Origin: Sodalis ligni
GTDB taxonomy: Bacteria; Pseudomonadota; Gammaproteobacteria; Enterobacterales; Enterobacteriaceae
Reading direction: 5' to 3'
NCBI RefSeq assembly: GCF_016865525.2
Contig: NZ_CP075169.1
Coordinates: 992,337-1,056,336 of the forward strand
Length of the DNA stretch: 64,000 nt
This document shows, in pieces, positions 17,878-26,680 of the stretch (position 1 is the stretch's first letter; each line of letters starts with the position of its first letter). A program made the position numbers and the translations under genes. The notes beneath the pieces were generated by a model. It was not told the DNA's origin. It worked only from the letters and a program-made list of their open reading frames with translations, and made no database searches.

Positions 17878-17951
17878 TACGGGCGTGAGAAAAAGGAATG
17901 CCGGAGGTGTTTTCTTTACATAGGTTTCAAGTTTTTCTGCGCCTGAGTCCG

Positions 17952-18602
17952 TTAATTGTCCGCTAACGACAAGGAAATTGAGTAACGATTCAATAAATTT
18001 TTCTTTGTCAATTCACTCTTTATGACATAGATATAATTATTCTGATCCCAGTAGGCCCCGTTTTGAGATAAATAAGCAGTGCCCACAGGCGTAGCGTCGG
18101 CCGTGGGAAATCTGAGCGGGTCATATTGGGTTACCAGCGCATCAAGCTTTTGCATGTATTGATAAAAAAATTCAGAGGCGGTTTTTCCCATATATTGATA
18201 TAAATTGCTTTTTATATTTGTATTCTCGGAAATAATGTTGGGAATCCTATGATTTTGAATCGGAGCCGGTCTAGATTCAGCCTTAGGATAGTTTGTGTTC
18301 CTGGCGGCAGCCGCCATAATCTGTGCTTTACCGTTATGGCTGGGGGTGTTCTGCGCCGTGCCATTATACATGACGATACCCCCGCGGGGCTCCGCCGACG
18401 AATTCACGACCATTTTAATATGGGGTAAAATAGCTGAAAGGGTATAGAGAACAGCTATTCCACCCGGTTTGACCGGTATTTTCTCCTGTTGTGAACGGGC
18501 TATGCTAATAATCTGTTCCTGGATAATATTAGTATTATATTTTAGAAATTTATTTTCAAATGTACCTACATTCTTTCTGTGACCCACTGCGCTTATCGGC
18601 AT
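17952..18602 (-). pseudogene. N-terminal part of the kinase-tailed accessory gene, cut off by a one-base frameshift
   Basis: About 217 codons from an ATG with a strong GGAGAAGAG ribosome site; the frame opens upstream to 18728, but without such a site. The product is of unknown family. The last codons read IKSELTKKNLLNRYS, while the other frame reads ELTKEKFIESLLNFLVVSG and runs on, without a stop, into the 777-codon kinase frame. One A missing in the run near 18003-18006 explains this. The restored protein would have about 1,020 residues. No secretion system or chaperone gene is next to it; umuC follows upstream. Confidence 0.65.
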
Positions 18603-18760
18603 GACGAGCTCTTCTCCGTTGAGTAAAAGTGTTATTAACACATCGCGGGAAAATACTACCAGATAACGTACCGCCGAATAATGAACGCCGGATTGACGAG
18701 CGGCGTTTGTGGAAGGATTTATGGGCATTCATTCGGTGGCCGCCATGGCGAATCCGAACA

Positions 18761-20029
18761 TCAGCAAAGCCTGGCTGTGGGTAATTCCCCCCAGCGGGTG
18801 GTATAGGCGGGGGATAACATATCCCGGCGCATCGCCCATGAGGGGGCAATGCCTTGACCGGCGAACCAGACCCGGCCGATGCCGGTGTGGTTGATTTTAT
18901 CCAGCACCGCCATCAGCTCCATACTGGCGCGCCGGGGGGGACAGGAATCGAATAAGTGCAGTTGCGCCTGGCGGGTCGGGGAAAAATCATTCAGCATTAC
19001 TCCGGCCTTGGCGTAGCGCGGGCCCTCTTTCCAAATCCGTTCCAGCCCGCGCATGGCGGCGGCGACTATATCCCGCGTGTCCTGGGTGGCGGTCAGCAGG
19101 TTTTCACTGGCGCCGTTGGCATAATAAGGTTCATTGACGGCATAGGGTGAAGAGCGGATGAATACGGCTATTTGCCGGCAATATTGTTGTTCCTGGCGTA
19201 ATTTTTCCGCCGCCCGCTCCGCATAGCGGCAAACCGCCTGCCGCATATCGGCCAGGGCGGTGACGCGACCACCGAACGAGCGGCTGCAGACAATTTGTTG
19301 CTTTACCGGCGTTTGCTCCTCCAGGGCGATACAGGATTCTCCCTGCAGTTCCCGCACCGTGCGTTCCAATACCACGCTGAAAGTCTTGCGGATAAACGAA
19401 ATATTCGATTCCGCCAGCTGCAAGGCATTATGAATCCCCACGGCATTGAGCCGGCGGGAGATGCGGCGGCCCACGCCCCAAACCTCCTCCACCGGCACCA
19501 GCGACATCAGTTTGCGCAGGCGCGCCGGGTCGTTGAGAGCCACTACGCCGCCGGTGGCCGGCCACTGTTTGGCCGCGTGATTGCACAGCTTAGCCAGGGT
19601 TTTGGTGCGGGCGATGCCTACCCCAACCGTCAGACCGGTGTCTTGCCGGACCCTGGTTCGCACCCGATGGCCGAATTCCGTGTAGGGCATGCTGGCTTCG
19701 ATGCCGCTAACGTCCATCCAGGCTTCGTCAATGGAGTAGATTTCGGTGCGCGGCGCCATGGCTTCCAGAATAGACATGACCCGGGCCGACATATCGGCAT
19801 ACAGCGCATAGTTAGACGAGAAAATCGCGATACGGTGCTTGCGGATCAGTTCCCCCAGCTGAAAATAAGGCAGGCCCATTTTTATGCCAAGCTGTTTGGC
19901 TTCTCTGGAACGGGCAATGACGCAGCCGTCATTGTTGCTCAGCACCACCACCGGCAACCCTTGCAGATCCGGCCGGAATACCGTTTCGCAGGAGGCGTAG
20001 AAGCTGTTCACGTCCGCCAGGGCAAACAT
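18761..20029 (-). CDS. umuC: UmuC, catalytic subunit of DNA polymerase V
   Basis: A 422-residue Y-family polymerase, full length. The active-site motifs are [17 protein letters not shown] at the N-terminus and [12 protein letters not shown] near residue 100; the helix-hairpin-helix region [15 protein letters not shown] follows at about 175. UmuC with cleaved UmuD copies past DNA lesions during the SOS response. It lies 2 bases after umuD, and the LexA box is in front of umuD. Confidence 0.95.
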   Translation of the reverse strand: MFALADVNSFYASCETVFRPDLQGLPVVVLSNNDGCVIARSREAKQLGIKMGLPYFQLGELIRKHRIAIFSSNYALYADMSARVMSILEAMAPRTEIYSIDEAWMDVSGIEASMPYTEFGHRVRTRVRQDTGLTVGVGIARTKTLAKLCNHAAKQWPATGGVVALNDPARLRKLMSLVPVEEVWGVGRRISRRLNAVGIHNALQLAESNISFIRKTFSVVLERTVRELQGESCIALEEQTPVKQQIVCSRSFGGRVTALADMRQAVCRYAERAAEKLRQEQQYCRQIAVFIRSSPYAVNEPYYANGASENLLTATQDTRDIVAAAMRGLERIWKEGPRYAKAGVMLNDFSPTRQAQLHLFDSCPPRRASMELMAVLDKINHTGIGRVWFAGQGIAPSWAMRRDMLSPAYTTRWGELPTARLC

Positions 20030-20031
20030 GG

Positions 20032-20463
20032 CTAGTTCCGGGTATTATGGATGGCGTACAGCACCACGCCGAAGATTTCCAAAGCATCCGGCTGGGGATA
20101 GAGCGTCGGAAAAGCCGGATTCATCGGTTGCAGCGCCAGGCGCGGCTTAAGGCACAGCCGTTTGACGGTGAATTCGCCATCGACGGCGGCTATGACGATA
20201 TCGCCATGACCGGCGGTTTCACCGCGATCCACCACTAATAAATCGCCGTCGCCGATACCGGCTTCAATCATCGATTCGCCGCTGGCGCGGACAAAATAGG
20301 TGGCGCTGGGATGGCGGATGCAATACTCGTTCAGGTCGAGCGTTTTTTCCACATAGTCCTGCGCCGGCGAAGGAAAGCCCGCCCGGCATTGATCGGCAAA
20401 CAAGGGGAGCGATAGCACCGGCAGCATGGCATGGGCGCCGGAAAAGTCTGCGATAATCTTCAT
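20032..20463 (-). CDS. umuD: UmuD, self-cleaving subunit of DNA polymerase V
   Basis: A 143-residue S24-family protein. The cleavage site is A28-G29 in [14 protein letters not shown]. The catalytic pair is S64 (ASGESM) and K101 (FTVKRL), 37 residues apart as in E. coli UmuD S60/K97. RecA filaments stimulate self-cleavage to UmuD', which joins UmuC. The operon umuDC runs leftward and is preceded by a LexA box 18 bases before the start codon. Confidence 0.95.
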   Translation of the reverse strand: MKIIADFSGAHAMLPVLSLPLFADQCRAGFPSPAQDYVEKTLDLNEYCIRHPSATYFVRASGESMIEAGIGDGDLLVVDRGETAGHGDIVIAAVDGEFTVKRLCLKPRLALQPMNPAFPTLYPQPDALEIFGVVLYAIHNTRN

Positions 20464-20810
20464 TCTTCCAACTCATTTATACTGTTTATGTGTCCAGTAT
20501 AAATAAATTGTTTTGTTTGAAAAGACAGGGATTGAGGAGATTCGGCGGGAAGTTAATTAGCTCTATGATTAATATAAAGATCAAAAATAAGAATATCATT
20601 GGTAATGAGCAAAAAGTTTAACGGTAATTAATTAGCTATGCTAATCATTAGTTTCGTATAGTTATTTATCAAAAGCGATGTTATTTTGGCATTGATTATT
20701 AGCCAACCAATATTAAATATGCCGGCGGCGGTTCCGCCGGTATTGTTATATTTCACCCAGAGCGCAGCGACCTTGCCTTTAATCCCCTGGGCAAAAGCAC
20801 CCGGACTTTA
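20464..20810. other. AT-rich gap between umuD and the aminotransferase gene
   Basis: About 350 bases without a gene. Next to umuD it holds the LexA box described separately. The rest (20500-20750) is very AT-rich with no clear structure. The two genes run in the same leftward direction, so part of it is the aminotransferase 3' flank. Confidence 0.5.
20482..20497. promoter_or_regulatory. LexA box of umuDC
   Basis: The site CTGTTTATGTGTCCAG fits CTGT-N8-ACAG with one mismatch and keeps the flanking TA on both sides (TA before, TA after), as in the full 20-bp consensus. It lies 18 bases upstream of the umuD start codon. Confidence 0.85.
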
Positions 20811-22019
20811 CTACCGTAATGCCAGGCAGGCGTTTTTGATACGTTCGCAGGCTTCATGCAGGCGATCATCGTCAATGGCATAGGCGATGCGGATATAGGG
20901 CGATGCGCCGAAGGCCGACCCTTGCAGCGTGGCCACATGGGCATTCTCCACCAGATAGGCGGCGAAATCGCTGTCGCTGTCTATTGTCTTCCCTTGCGGC
21001 GTACGTTTGCCCAGCATCCCCCGGCAGTTGGCAAACACGTAAAATGCCCCCGGCGGCACTTCGGCGCCGAGTCCCGGCACCTCGGCAATGATCGACATGA
21101 CCACGGCGCGCCGGGCCGCCAGCCGCCGCAGCCAGTCGGCGTGGAAAACGGCCGGTGTCGTCAGCGCCTCAACCGCCGCCGCCTGGGAGATGGAGCTGGG
21201 GTTGGAGGTACTTTGGGATTGCAATATCTGCATGGCCGAGATAAGCCAGGCCGGGCCGCCGGCATAGCCGATACGCCAGCCGGTCATGGAGTAGCCCTTC
21301 GACAGGCCGTTCACCGTCAGCGTTCTGTCTCGCAGGCGGGGTTCGATTTGCGCCAGGGTGACAAAGGGCTCGGCATCGTGGCGCATATGTTCGTAAATAT
21401 CGTCGGACAGGATCATCACCTGGGGAGAATCCAGCAGCACCTTAGCCAGGGCTTGCAGCTCTTCGCGGGAATACACCGCGCCGGTGGGATTATTGGGGGA
21501 ATTCAATATCAGCCAACGGGTACGGGGGGTGATGGCGGCGGCCAGGTCGGCGACCTGCAATTTCCAGCCCGACTGCTCGCTGCAGGGGACAATACGGGGC
21601 TCGCCTTCGGCCAGGGCCACCATGTCCGGGTAGGAAACCCAGTAAGGCGCCGGCACGATAACCTCATCGCCCGGTGAGATTGTTGCCAGGAAGGCATTAA
21701 AAATCAGCTGCTTGGCGCCGCATCCGGCAATGATCTCTTCCGGCTGGAAGACCAGCCCGTTTTCACGTTGGAATTTGCCGATAATGGCCCGTTTCAGCGC
21801 CTCGGTACCGGAAACGGCGGTGTATTTGGTGTCGCCGCGTTCGATAGCATCGATACCCGCCTGTTTGATAGATTGGGGAGTATCGAAGTCCAGCTCACCC
21901 TCACCCAGGTTGATAATGTCGATGCCGTTTTGCTGCATGGCGCGCACGATATCGGAAATCACGGCGGTGGGGGAGGGACGTACGCGCTTCATACGCCGGG
22001 CGATAAGTTCTGCTGACAT
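20811..22019 (-). CDS. class I/II pyridoxal-phosphate aminotransferase
   Basis: A 402-residue aspartate-aminotransferase-family enzyme. The motifs are INLGEGELDFDTP at the substrate loop, NSPNNPTGAVYSREEL near residue 165, the DDIYEHM cofactor contact, and SKGYSMTGWRIGYAGG, whose lysine binds PLP. The fold-type I subfamily includes aspartate and aromatic aminotransferases; exact substrates are unknown. ATG 22019 follows GAAGAGG at good spacing. It is divergent from the amidotransferase gene at 22135, so the two may share a promoter region and a pathway. Confidence 0.85.
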   Translation of the reverse strand: MSAELIARRMKRVRPSPTAVISDIVRAMQQNGIDIINLGEGELDFDTPQSIKQAGIDAIERGDTKYTAVSGTEALKRAIIGKFQRENGLVFQPEEIIAGCGAKQLIFNAFLATISPGDEVIVPAPYWVSYPDMVALAEGEPRIVPCSEQSGWKLQVADLAAAITPRTRWLILNSPNNPTGAVYSREELQALAKVLLDSPQVMILSDDIYEHMRHDAEPFVTLAQIEPRLRDRTLTVNGLSKGYSMTGWRIGYAGGPAWLISAMQILQSQSTSNPSSISQAAAVEALTTPAVFHADWLRRLAARRAVVMSIIAEVPGLGAEVPPGAFYVFANCRGMLGKRTPQGKTIDSDSDFAAYLVENAHVATLQGSAFGASPYIRIAYAIDDDRLHEACERIKNACLALR

Positions 22020-22134
22020 GGATGCCTCTTCAAAGTGGGATAAGAAAATTGTATTATTTGACACATATAGTTCAATTTACATTAACATGGCCGAACCGGC
22101 CTTTCCTTTGTTGATTCCCTAAAGGAACCTATCC

Positions 22135-23355
22135 ATGACGACCCTACTGGTGGTGCACGACACGCCGGAACCCGCGCTGTACGGCCTGATGGCGGCGAAC
22201 GTGGCGGCGCAGCGCCAGCTCCCCCTGCTGCATCTGGCGGCGGACTACGACACCGGACGGTTTCCCGATGCCTGCCAGCATGTGCTGCGTCACGGCGGGC
22301 TGGTGACCAGCGGGCTGCTCTGGCTTGAACGCATGACCGGCCGCTCGCCCGGCGCCGCCTTAACCCCCGCCGCCTGCGCGCAGCGGGCGGCACGGGAGGA
22401 TTGCGTGGTGCCCATCGGACCATCGCAGCGGGCCGCTTTATCCGTCCTGATCCCGTTGCTTGAGCAGGGCGGCGTCCCGTACCGTCTCTGGCATACGGTG
22501 AACCGCCGGGGCCGCCTGGTCCTGGAAGACCGCTCCGGCGGCGCGGCCATCGAGGGCGAATGGCGACCCGATACCTTCGGCCGCTGGCATGCCACGCCGC
22601 CACCGTCCTCGCCGCCGCATTCCACCCGCGGCGCGGGAAAACTCCGCATCGCCCTTATCGGCGCAAAGCAGGATCAGGCCGCCGCCTATCCCGCCACCCT
22701 GGCGGCTCTGGGGGATGCCGCCGACGCACTGGGCATTACCCTTGACGTGCTGTTCGTCCCGCCCAAAACGCTGTCGCCGGATGATGGCCTGCTGCCGGCA
22801 ACGGTGGCGGGGATACTGCTGCCCGGCGGCGCGGATATGGGCAATGTGTCCGGACAGCTGGCGGTGGCGCGTTATGCCCTGCAACAGGGCATACCCACCC
22901 TCGGGTTATGCCTGGGCATGCAGACCATGGCCACCGCCGCCCTGCAGCAGCTGCCGGCATTACGGCGGGCCAACCTGCAGGAAGCCGACCCGGACGCGCC
23001 GGTGAAAACCTTTGTGCCGCTGCGGGATCCGAACCGCTATGGCGTACATCGCTCCGGGGAGCATGAGATGCGGCTGCGTACCGGCAGCCGGCTGGCGTCC
23101 ATCCTGGCGGGCGATAACCGGCTGCGCTATAACCACCGCTATCAGCTCAATCCCGATCTGCTGGAGATGCTTCCCCGCTGCGGCCTGACGGTAAGCGCCA
23201 CCGATAGCGCCGGCGCCATCGCCGACGGCATCGAACTGGCCGACCATCCGTTTTATCTCGGCGTACAGGGACATCCCGAACTGACCTCCGCCCCGGCGGC
23301 GGCACACCCGCTGATCATGGCCTGGCTGAAACAGGCCGCCTTGTCGGGGCGTTGA
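22135..23355 (+). CDS. stand-alone glutamine amidotransferase related to the CTP synthase GATase domain
   Basis: A 406-residue protein. The C-terminal half (about 170-400) is a class I amidotransferase: oxyanion strand GILLPGGADMGNVS, nucleophile in LGLCLGMQTMA, then GEHEMRLR, NHRYQLNP and the HPE pair in GVQGHPEL. These features, especially GEHEMR and NHRY, are those of CTP synthase, but the synthetase domain is absent. The first 160 residues are not recognised. It would release ammonia from glutamine, or hydrolyse a gamma-glutamyl compound, for an unknown acceptor. AAGGAACC precedes the ATG. It is divergent from the aminotransferase. Confidence 0.75.
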   Translation: MTTLLVVHDTPEPALYGLMAANVAAQRQLPLLHLAADYDTGRFPDACQHVLRHGGLVTSGLLWLERMTGRSPGAALTPAACAQRAAREDCVVPIGPSQRAALSVLIPLLEQGGVPYRLWHTVNRRGRLVLEDRSGGAAIEGEWRPDTFGRWHATPPPSSPPHSTRGAGKLRIALIGAKQDQAAAYPATLAALGDAADALGITLDVLFVPPKTLSPDDGLLPATVAGILLPGGADMGNVSGQLAVARYALQQGIPTLGLCLGMQTMATAALQQLPALRRANLQEADPDAPVKTFVPLRDPNRYGVHRSGEHEMRLRTGSRLASILAGDNRLRYNHRYQLNPDLLEMLPRCGLTVSATDSAGAIADGIELADHPFYLGVQGHPELTSAPAAAHPLIMAWLKQAALSGR

Positions 23356-23440
23356 TATATCCGCCCGTTTCTGCCGGCGCCGCACCGCACTCCAGGCGCC
23401 ATGCCTCGCGGGCGGACATGGCATATGCCCGCCCGCGATT

Positions 23441-24364
23441 TCAGTTTTTCAGAACCACGCCGCCGCGGCTGTCCGCCGCCAGCCTGGTTAATTCTTCCTT
23501 AAGCTGGGCTATCACCGGTTCGGCCACGTCTATCAGCGGCGAACGCACATGGCCGCCGTCGAAACCGCGCAGGTTCATGGCGGCCTTGACCAATTGCGGC
23601 TGGCCGAAACGGCGCGCCAGACCCCGGTAGCCGTACCACAGACGATGCAAATCCCGCGCGGTATGGGCATCTCCCCGTTCCAGCGCCCGATAGGCCGCCA
23701 GGATAAGCTCCGGCAGCGCGCCGCTGTTGGTACTGCTGATGCCGTCGAATCCGCACATCATCGGCCCCAGGAAGGCCAGATCAGAGGCGCAAAACAGCCG
23801 CAGGCGTCCCGACAGGCGATTGGCCAACTGGTCGATAACGGTGGGATTCAGGTCGCCCTGTTTGATCCCCACCACCTGCGGAATGTCCGCCAGCTGTTCC
23901 AGCAGGGCCGGCGCCAGGGTGATGCCGATGCCCGGCGCGTTATACACCAGGATGCCGGTGCGGGATAAGGGCGCCATCTGTTTGAAAAAGCTGACGATCT
24001 GCTCGTCGGTGACCTCTGAAACAAACGGCGGCGTCACCATCGGCAGGCCGCCGAGCTCCCCCGCCAGGGCCGTCAGCTCCTTCACCGCCCGGGGATCCGA
24101 ACCGGCGCTGCACAGCATGACCGGTACCCGGTCATTCACCGCATCCATCACCCGGCGGAAGATAGCGGCCCGTTCGGCCACCGTGAGCGTAGGGAATTCC
24201 CCATAGGTGCCGCCGATAAGAATGCCGTCATACCCCAGGGTAATGACGCGCTCCACGTTGCGGCAGAGTCCGTCAAAATCAATCTCGCCGTCGGCGGTGA
24301 AGGGCGTAACGGTAATATTAAAAATGCCCTTCAGGCGTTCGCGGCTTTCGACCAAATCTTTCAT
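23441..24364 (-). CDS. dihydrodipicolinate synthase (DapA) family lyase
   Basis: A 307-residue TIM-barrel protein of the DapA/NanA superfamily. It shows the keto-acid carboxylate loop as GGTYGEFPTLTVAER near residue 50, the catalytic tyrosine in LVYNAPGIGI near 140 and the Schiff-base lysine in VVGIKQGDLN near 167. Such enzymes make or cleave a C-C bond next to pyruvate or a related 2-keto acid. It is the last gene of the leftward seven-gene catabolic operon, which suggests an aldolase or deaminating role in breakdown rather than lysine synthesis. Confidence 0.85.
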   Translation of the reverse strand: MKDLVESRERLKGIFNITVTPFTADGEIDFDGLCRNVERVITLGYDGILIGGTYGEFPTLTVAERAAIFRRVMDAVNDRVPVMLCSAGSDPRAVKELTALAGELGGLPMVTPPFVSEVTDEQIVSFFKQMAPLSRTGILVYNAPGIGITLAPALLEQLADIPQVVGIKQGDLNPTVIDQLANRLSGRLRLFCASDLAFLGPMMCGFDGISSTNSGALPELILAAYRALERGDAHTARDLHRLWYGYRGLARRFGQPQLVKAAMNLRGFDGGHVRSPLIDVAEPVIAQLKEELTRLAADSRGGVVLKN

Positions 24365-24410
24365 TGCAATTTCCTTTGATAAAATGGGGGTGGCAGGCCA
24401 CCCCCGGCGA

Positions 24411-25586
24411 TTATGACCCTAACTGATAGAGCGGACGCTCGGTTGAACCCAGTACCCGGTAGCCGGTTTCGGTGACGACAATGGTTTCGCTGACGCCGAC
24501 GGTAAATTCCCCGTAAACCCGCAGCGCCGGCGGGATATGGAACGTCATGCCCGGCCGCAGTTCGGTGGTAATGCCGCTATAGAGGCTCAGGATCGCCCCT
24601 TCGCCCCAGTCCGGCGCAAAGGCGATGCCGATGGAATAGCCGGTGCGTTTTTTGAAGTTTTCGGTATAGCCGGCGCGGTCAATCACCCGCTGGCAGGCGA
24701 TATGCGGGGTTTCGCAGGTGGCGCCGGGGCGGATGGCGTCCAGGGCGGCCTGTAAGGCTTCCTGGCAGGTCTTCTCCATATCCAGCGCGACGGCGGGCGG
24801 GGTGCCCAGCCAGGCGGAACGCATCAGCGCGGCATGATAGCGATCGTGGGTGGCGGACATTTCCAGAAATACCGCATCCCCCGCGGCGATGCGGCGGCGG
24901 CGCCAGGTACCGTGCGGCACGCCGCTGCGCGGTCCGGTGGAGACCAGCGGTTCCATGCCGACATATTCCGAGCCGGCGGCGATTGCCTGTCCCATCATGG
25001 CGGCCACCAGGTCGTTCTCGGTGGCGCCGGCGGCAATGGCATCGCGGCCCGCTTTCATGCCGGCATCCACATAGCGCGCGGCCAGCGCCATTTTTTCGAT
25101 TTCCGCCGGCGACTTCACCGCCCGCAGCTGTTCGACGATGCCCGCCGCGTCATGGATAACCCCCAGTTTTTCCTGCAAGGCCTCATAGACGCTGATGGGC
25201 AGGAACCAGCCTCGTTTATCGATACCGATGCGGCTATTGAGCCATCCCCGGCCGCGCAGCACCTCCAGCAGGAAATTCACCGGATTATCCCCGTCCTGGT
25301 AGATGGCGGCGTCGCTGATAAAGGTATTGGAGATAAAATTGAAATATTCCAGTTGCCGGATAACAAACACCGGCTCGCCGTCAACCGGCAGGACCATGGC
25401 CTGGAAAGTGTAATACCCCGGCGTCTGCTGGCCGGTGAGATAGAAAATATTTTCCGGTCCGGTGATGATCATCAGGTCCAGCCCGGCATCGGTCAGCAGC
25501 CGGCGCGCCCGCTGTACCCGGCCACGGTACTCTTCCGGGGCGAAAGCGGATTGACTGCCCTGGACAATATTACCCACGTTTTGCAT
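24411..25586 (-). CDS. M24-family (Xaa-Pro peptidase / creatinase-like) hydrolase
   Basis: A 391-residue pita-bread-fold protein with a creatinase-type N-domain (residues about 15-150) and an M24 catalytic domain. The usual metal ligands are altered: the D of the first metal motif is E in FLEMSATHDRYH, the second aspartate position reads HAALMR, and the histidine of the GHGIG motif is lost in RTGYSIGIAF. This points to a metal-free creatinase or ectoine-hydrolase type amidohydrolase rather than a true aminopeptidase. The start overlaps the stop of the upstream epimerase gene by one base (TAATG). Confidence 0.75.
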   Translation of the reverse strand: MQNVGNIVQGSQSAFAPEEYRGRVQRARRLLTDAGLDLMIITGPENIFYLTGQQTPGYYTFQAMVLPVDGEPVFVIRQLEYFNFISNTFISDAAIYQDGDNPVNFLLEVLRGRGWLNSRIGIDKRGWFLPISVYEALQEKLGVIHDAAGIVEQLRAVKSPAEIEKMALAARYVDAGMKAGRDAIAAGATENDLVAAMMGQAIAAGSEYVGMEPLVSTGPRSGVPHGTWRRRRIAAGDAVFLEMSATHDRYHAALMRSAWLGTPPAVALDMEKTCQEALQAALDAIRPGATCETPHIACQRVIDRAGYTENFKKRTGYSIGIAFAPDWGEGAILSLYSGITTELRPGMTFHIPPALRVYGEFTVGVSETIVVTETGYRVLGSTERPLYQLGS

Positions 25587-26680
25587 TAGTTAAACTCCTG
25601 AATAAACACAGCCCGGCCCGCATCAAAATGAATACCCAGACCGGTGGAATAAGAACAGCTGACCTGGCCCCGGCCGTAGATCACCCCGCTGACCGGATCG
25701 TCAATAATGCCGTCGGCGCCATAGAGTTCGGCATAGCGGGGCTGGGTGAGGTAAGCCACCTGAAGCGCCGCGGCGGTGGCGGCGGCGCCTTCGTTCATTT
25801 GGCCAATCATAAAGGGGATGCCGGCGTCCCGCAGCCGCCGGGCGGCCAGCACCGTCGGGGCGATGCCGCCGAGCTTCACCAGCTTCAGATGGGCCCAAAC
25901 CTTGCCCTGAAGGGCAATGACCCGGTCGACGTCGGCCTCGCAGCTGACGCTTTCATCCAGCATCCAGGGGATGGGACTGTGCTCCGCCAGCCGGGGGATT
26001 TCATCCGGCCACTGGGGCCCGATGGGCTGCTCCACATAGCTCAGGCCGAAAGGCGCCAAGGCTTGCAGACGTTCAGCGGCTTGTTCGGGCGTCCACTGGC
26101 CGTTGGCATCGGCGGCCAGATGGATACGATCGCCGAAACGGTCACGCAGCGTCGCCAGACGCTGGATATCCTGCTGCGGCGTGCCGATGGCGATGCGGAC
26201 TTTGAGCTGGGTGAAGCCCCGCGCCACATAGGCCTCGGCCTGTTGCAAAAAGACCTCCGGTGTGCTCCAGAACAGGGTTTGGTTGGTGGCGGAAGACACG
26301 GGAAACGCCTCCGGCGCGCCTAATAGTCCGGCCACGCTGGTACCCGCCTGGGCGGCGGTCATATCATGCAGCGCCAGATCCAGCAGCATGCGGGTCGGCG
26401 CCAGGTAAGGGGATAGCGTCGATTCCGAATGCTCCAGCAGCGTGGCGGCGGGCAACGACCAGTCTTGGCCGGCGAGGGCCCGGCGCACATCCGCCATGAC
26501 CTGTTCGGCGGTAAAACCGTTGAGGTAGGCGATATTCAGCCTGACTTCCCCGATGCCCCTGCCGTGGCCGTCGTCCAGTACCAGATAGAGCGACTCAAGG
26601 GCGGGGATGCTGCCGGAAGAGGCGGTATGCAGCTGCAGTCCCCGATAGTGCAGATCGGCGCGGTAAAGAGCGGCTTTCAC
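25586..26680 (-). CDS. enolase-superfamily (mandelate racemase / muconate cycloisomerase) enzyme
   Basis: A 364-residue enzyme with a capping domain (1-125) and a barrel. The catalytic lysine is in TQLKVRIAIG near residue 160. The metal ligands are D in AADANGQW, E in VEQPIGPQ and D in MLDESVSC, and the opposing lysine is in LKLVKLGG near 265. This arrangement fits the muconate-lactonizing and dipeptide-epimerase group, so racemisation or epimerisation of an amino-acid-like substrate is likely. It overlaps the M20 gene by four bases (ATGA) and the M24 gene by one. Confidence 0.8.
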   Translation of the reverse strand: MKAALYRADLHYRGLQLHTASSGSIPALESLYLVLDDGHGRGIGEVRLNIAYLNGFTAEQVMADVRRALAGQDWSLPAATLLEHSESTLSPYLAPTRMLLDLALHDMTAAQAGTSVAGLLGAPEAFPVSSATNQTLFWSTPEVFLQQAEAYVARGFTQLKVRIAIGTPQQDIQRLATLRDRFGDRIHLAADANGQWTPEQAAERLQALAPFGLSYVEQPIGPQWPDEIPRLAEHSPIPWMLDESVSCEADVDRVIALQGKVWAHLKLVKLGGIAPTVLAARRLRDAGIPFMIGQMNEGAAATAAALQVAYLTQPRYAELYGADGIIDDPVSGVIYGRGQVSCSYSTGLGIHFDAGRAVFIQEFN

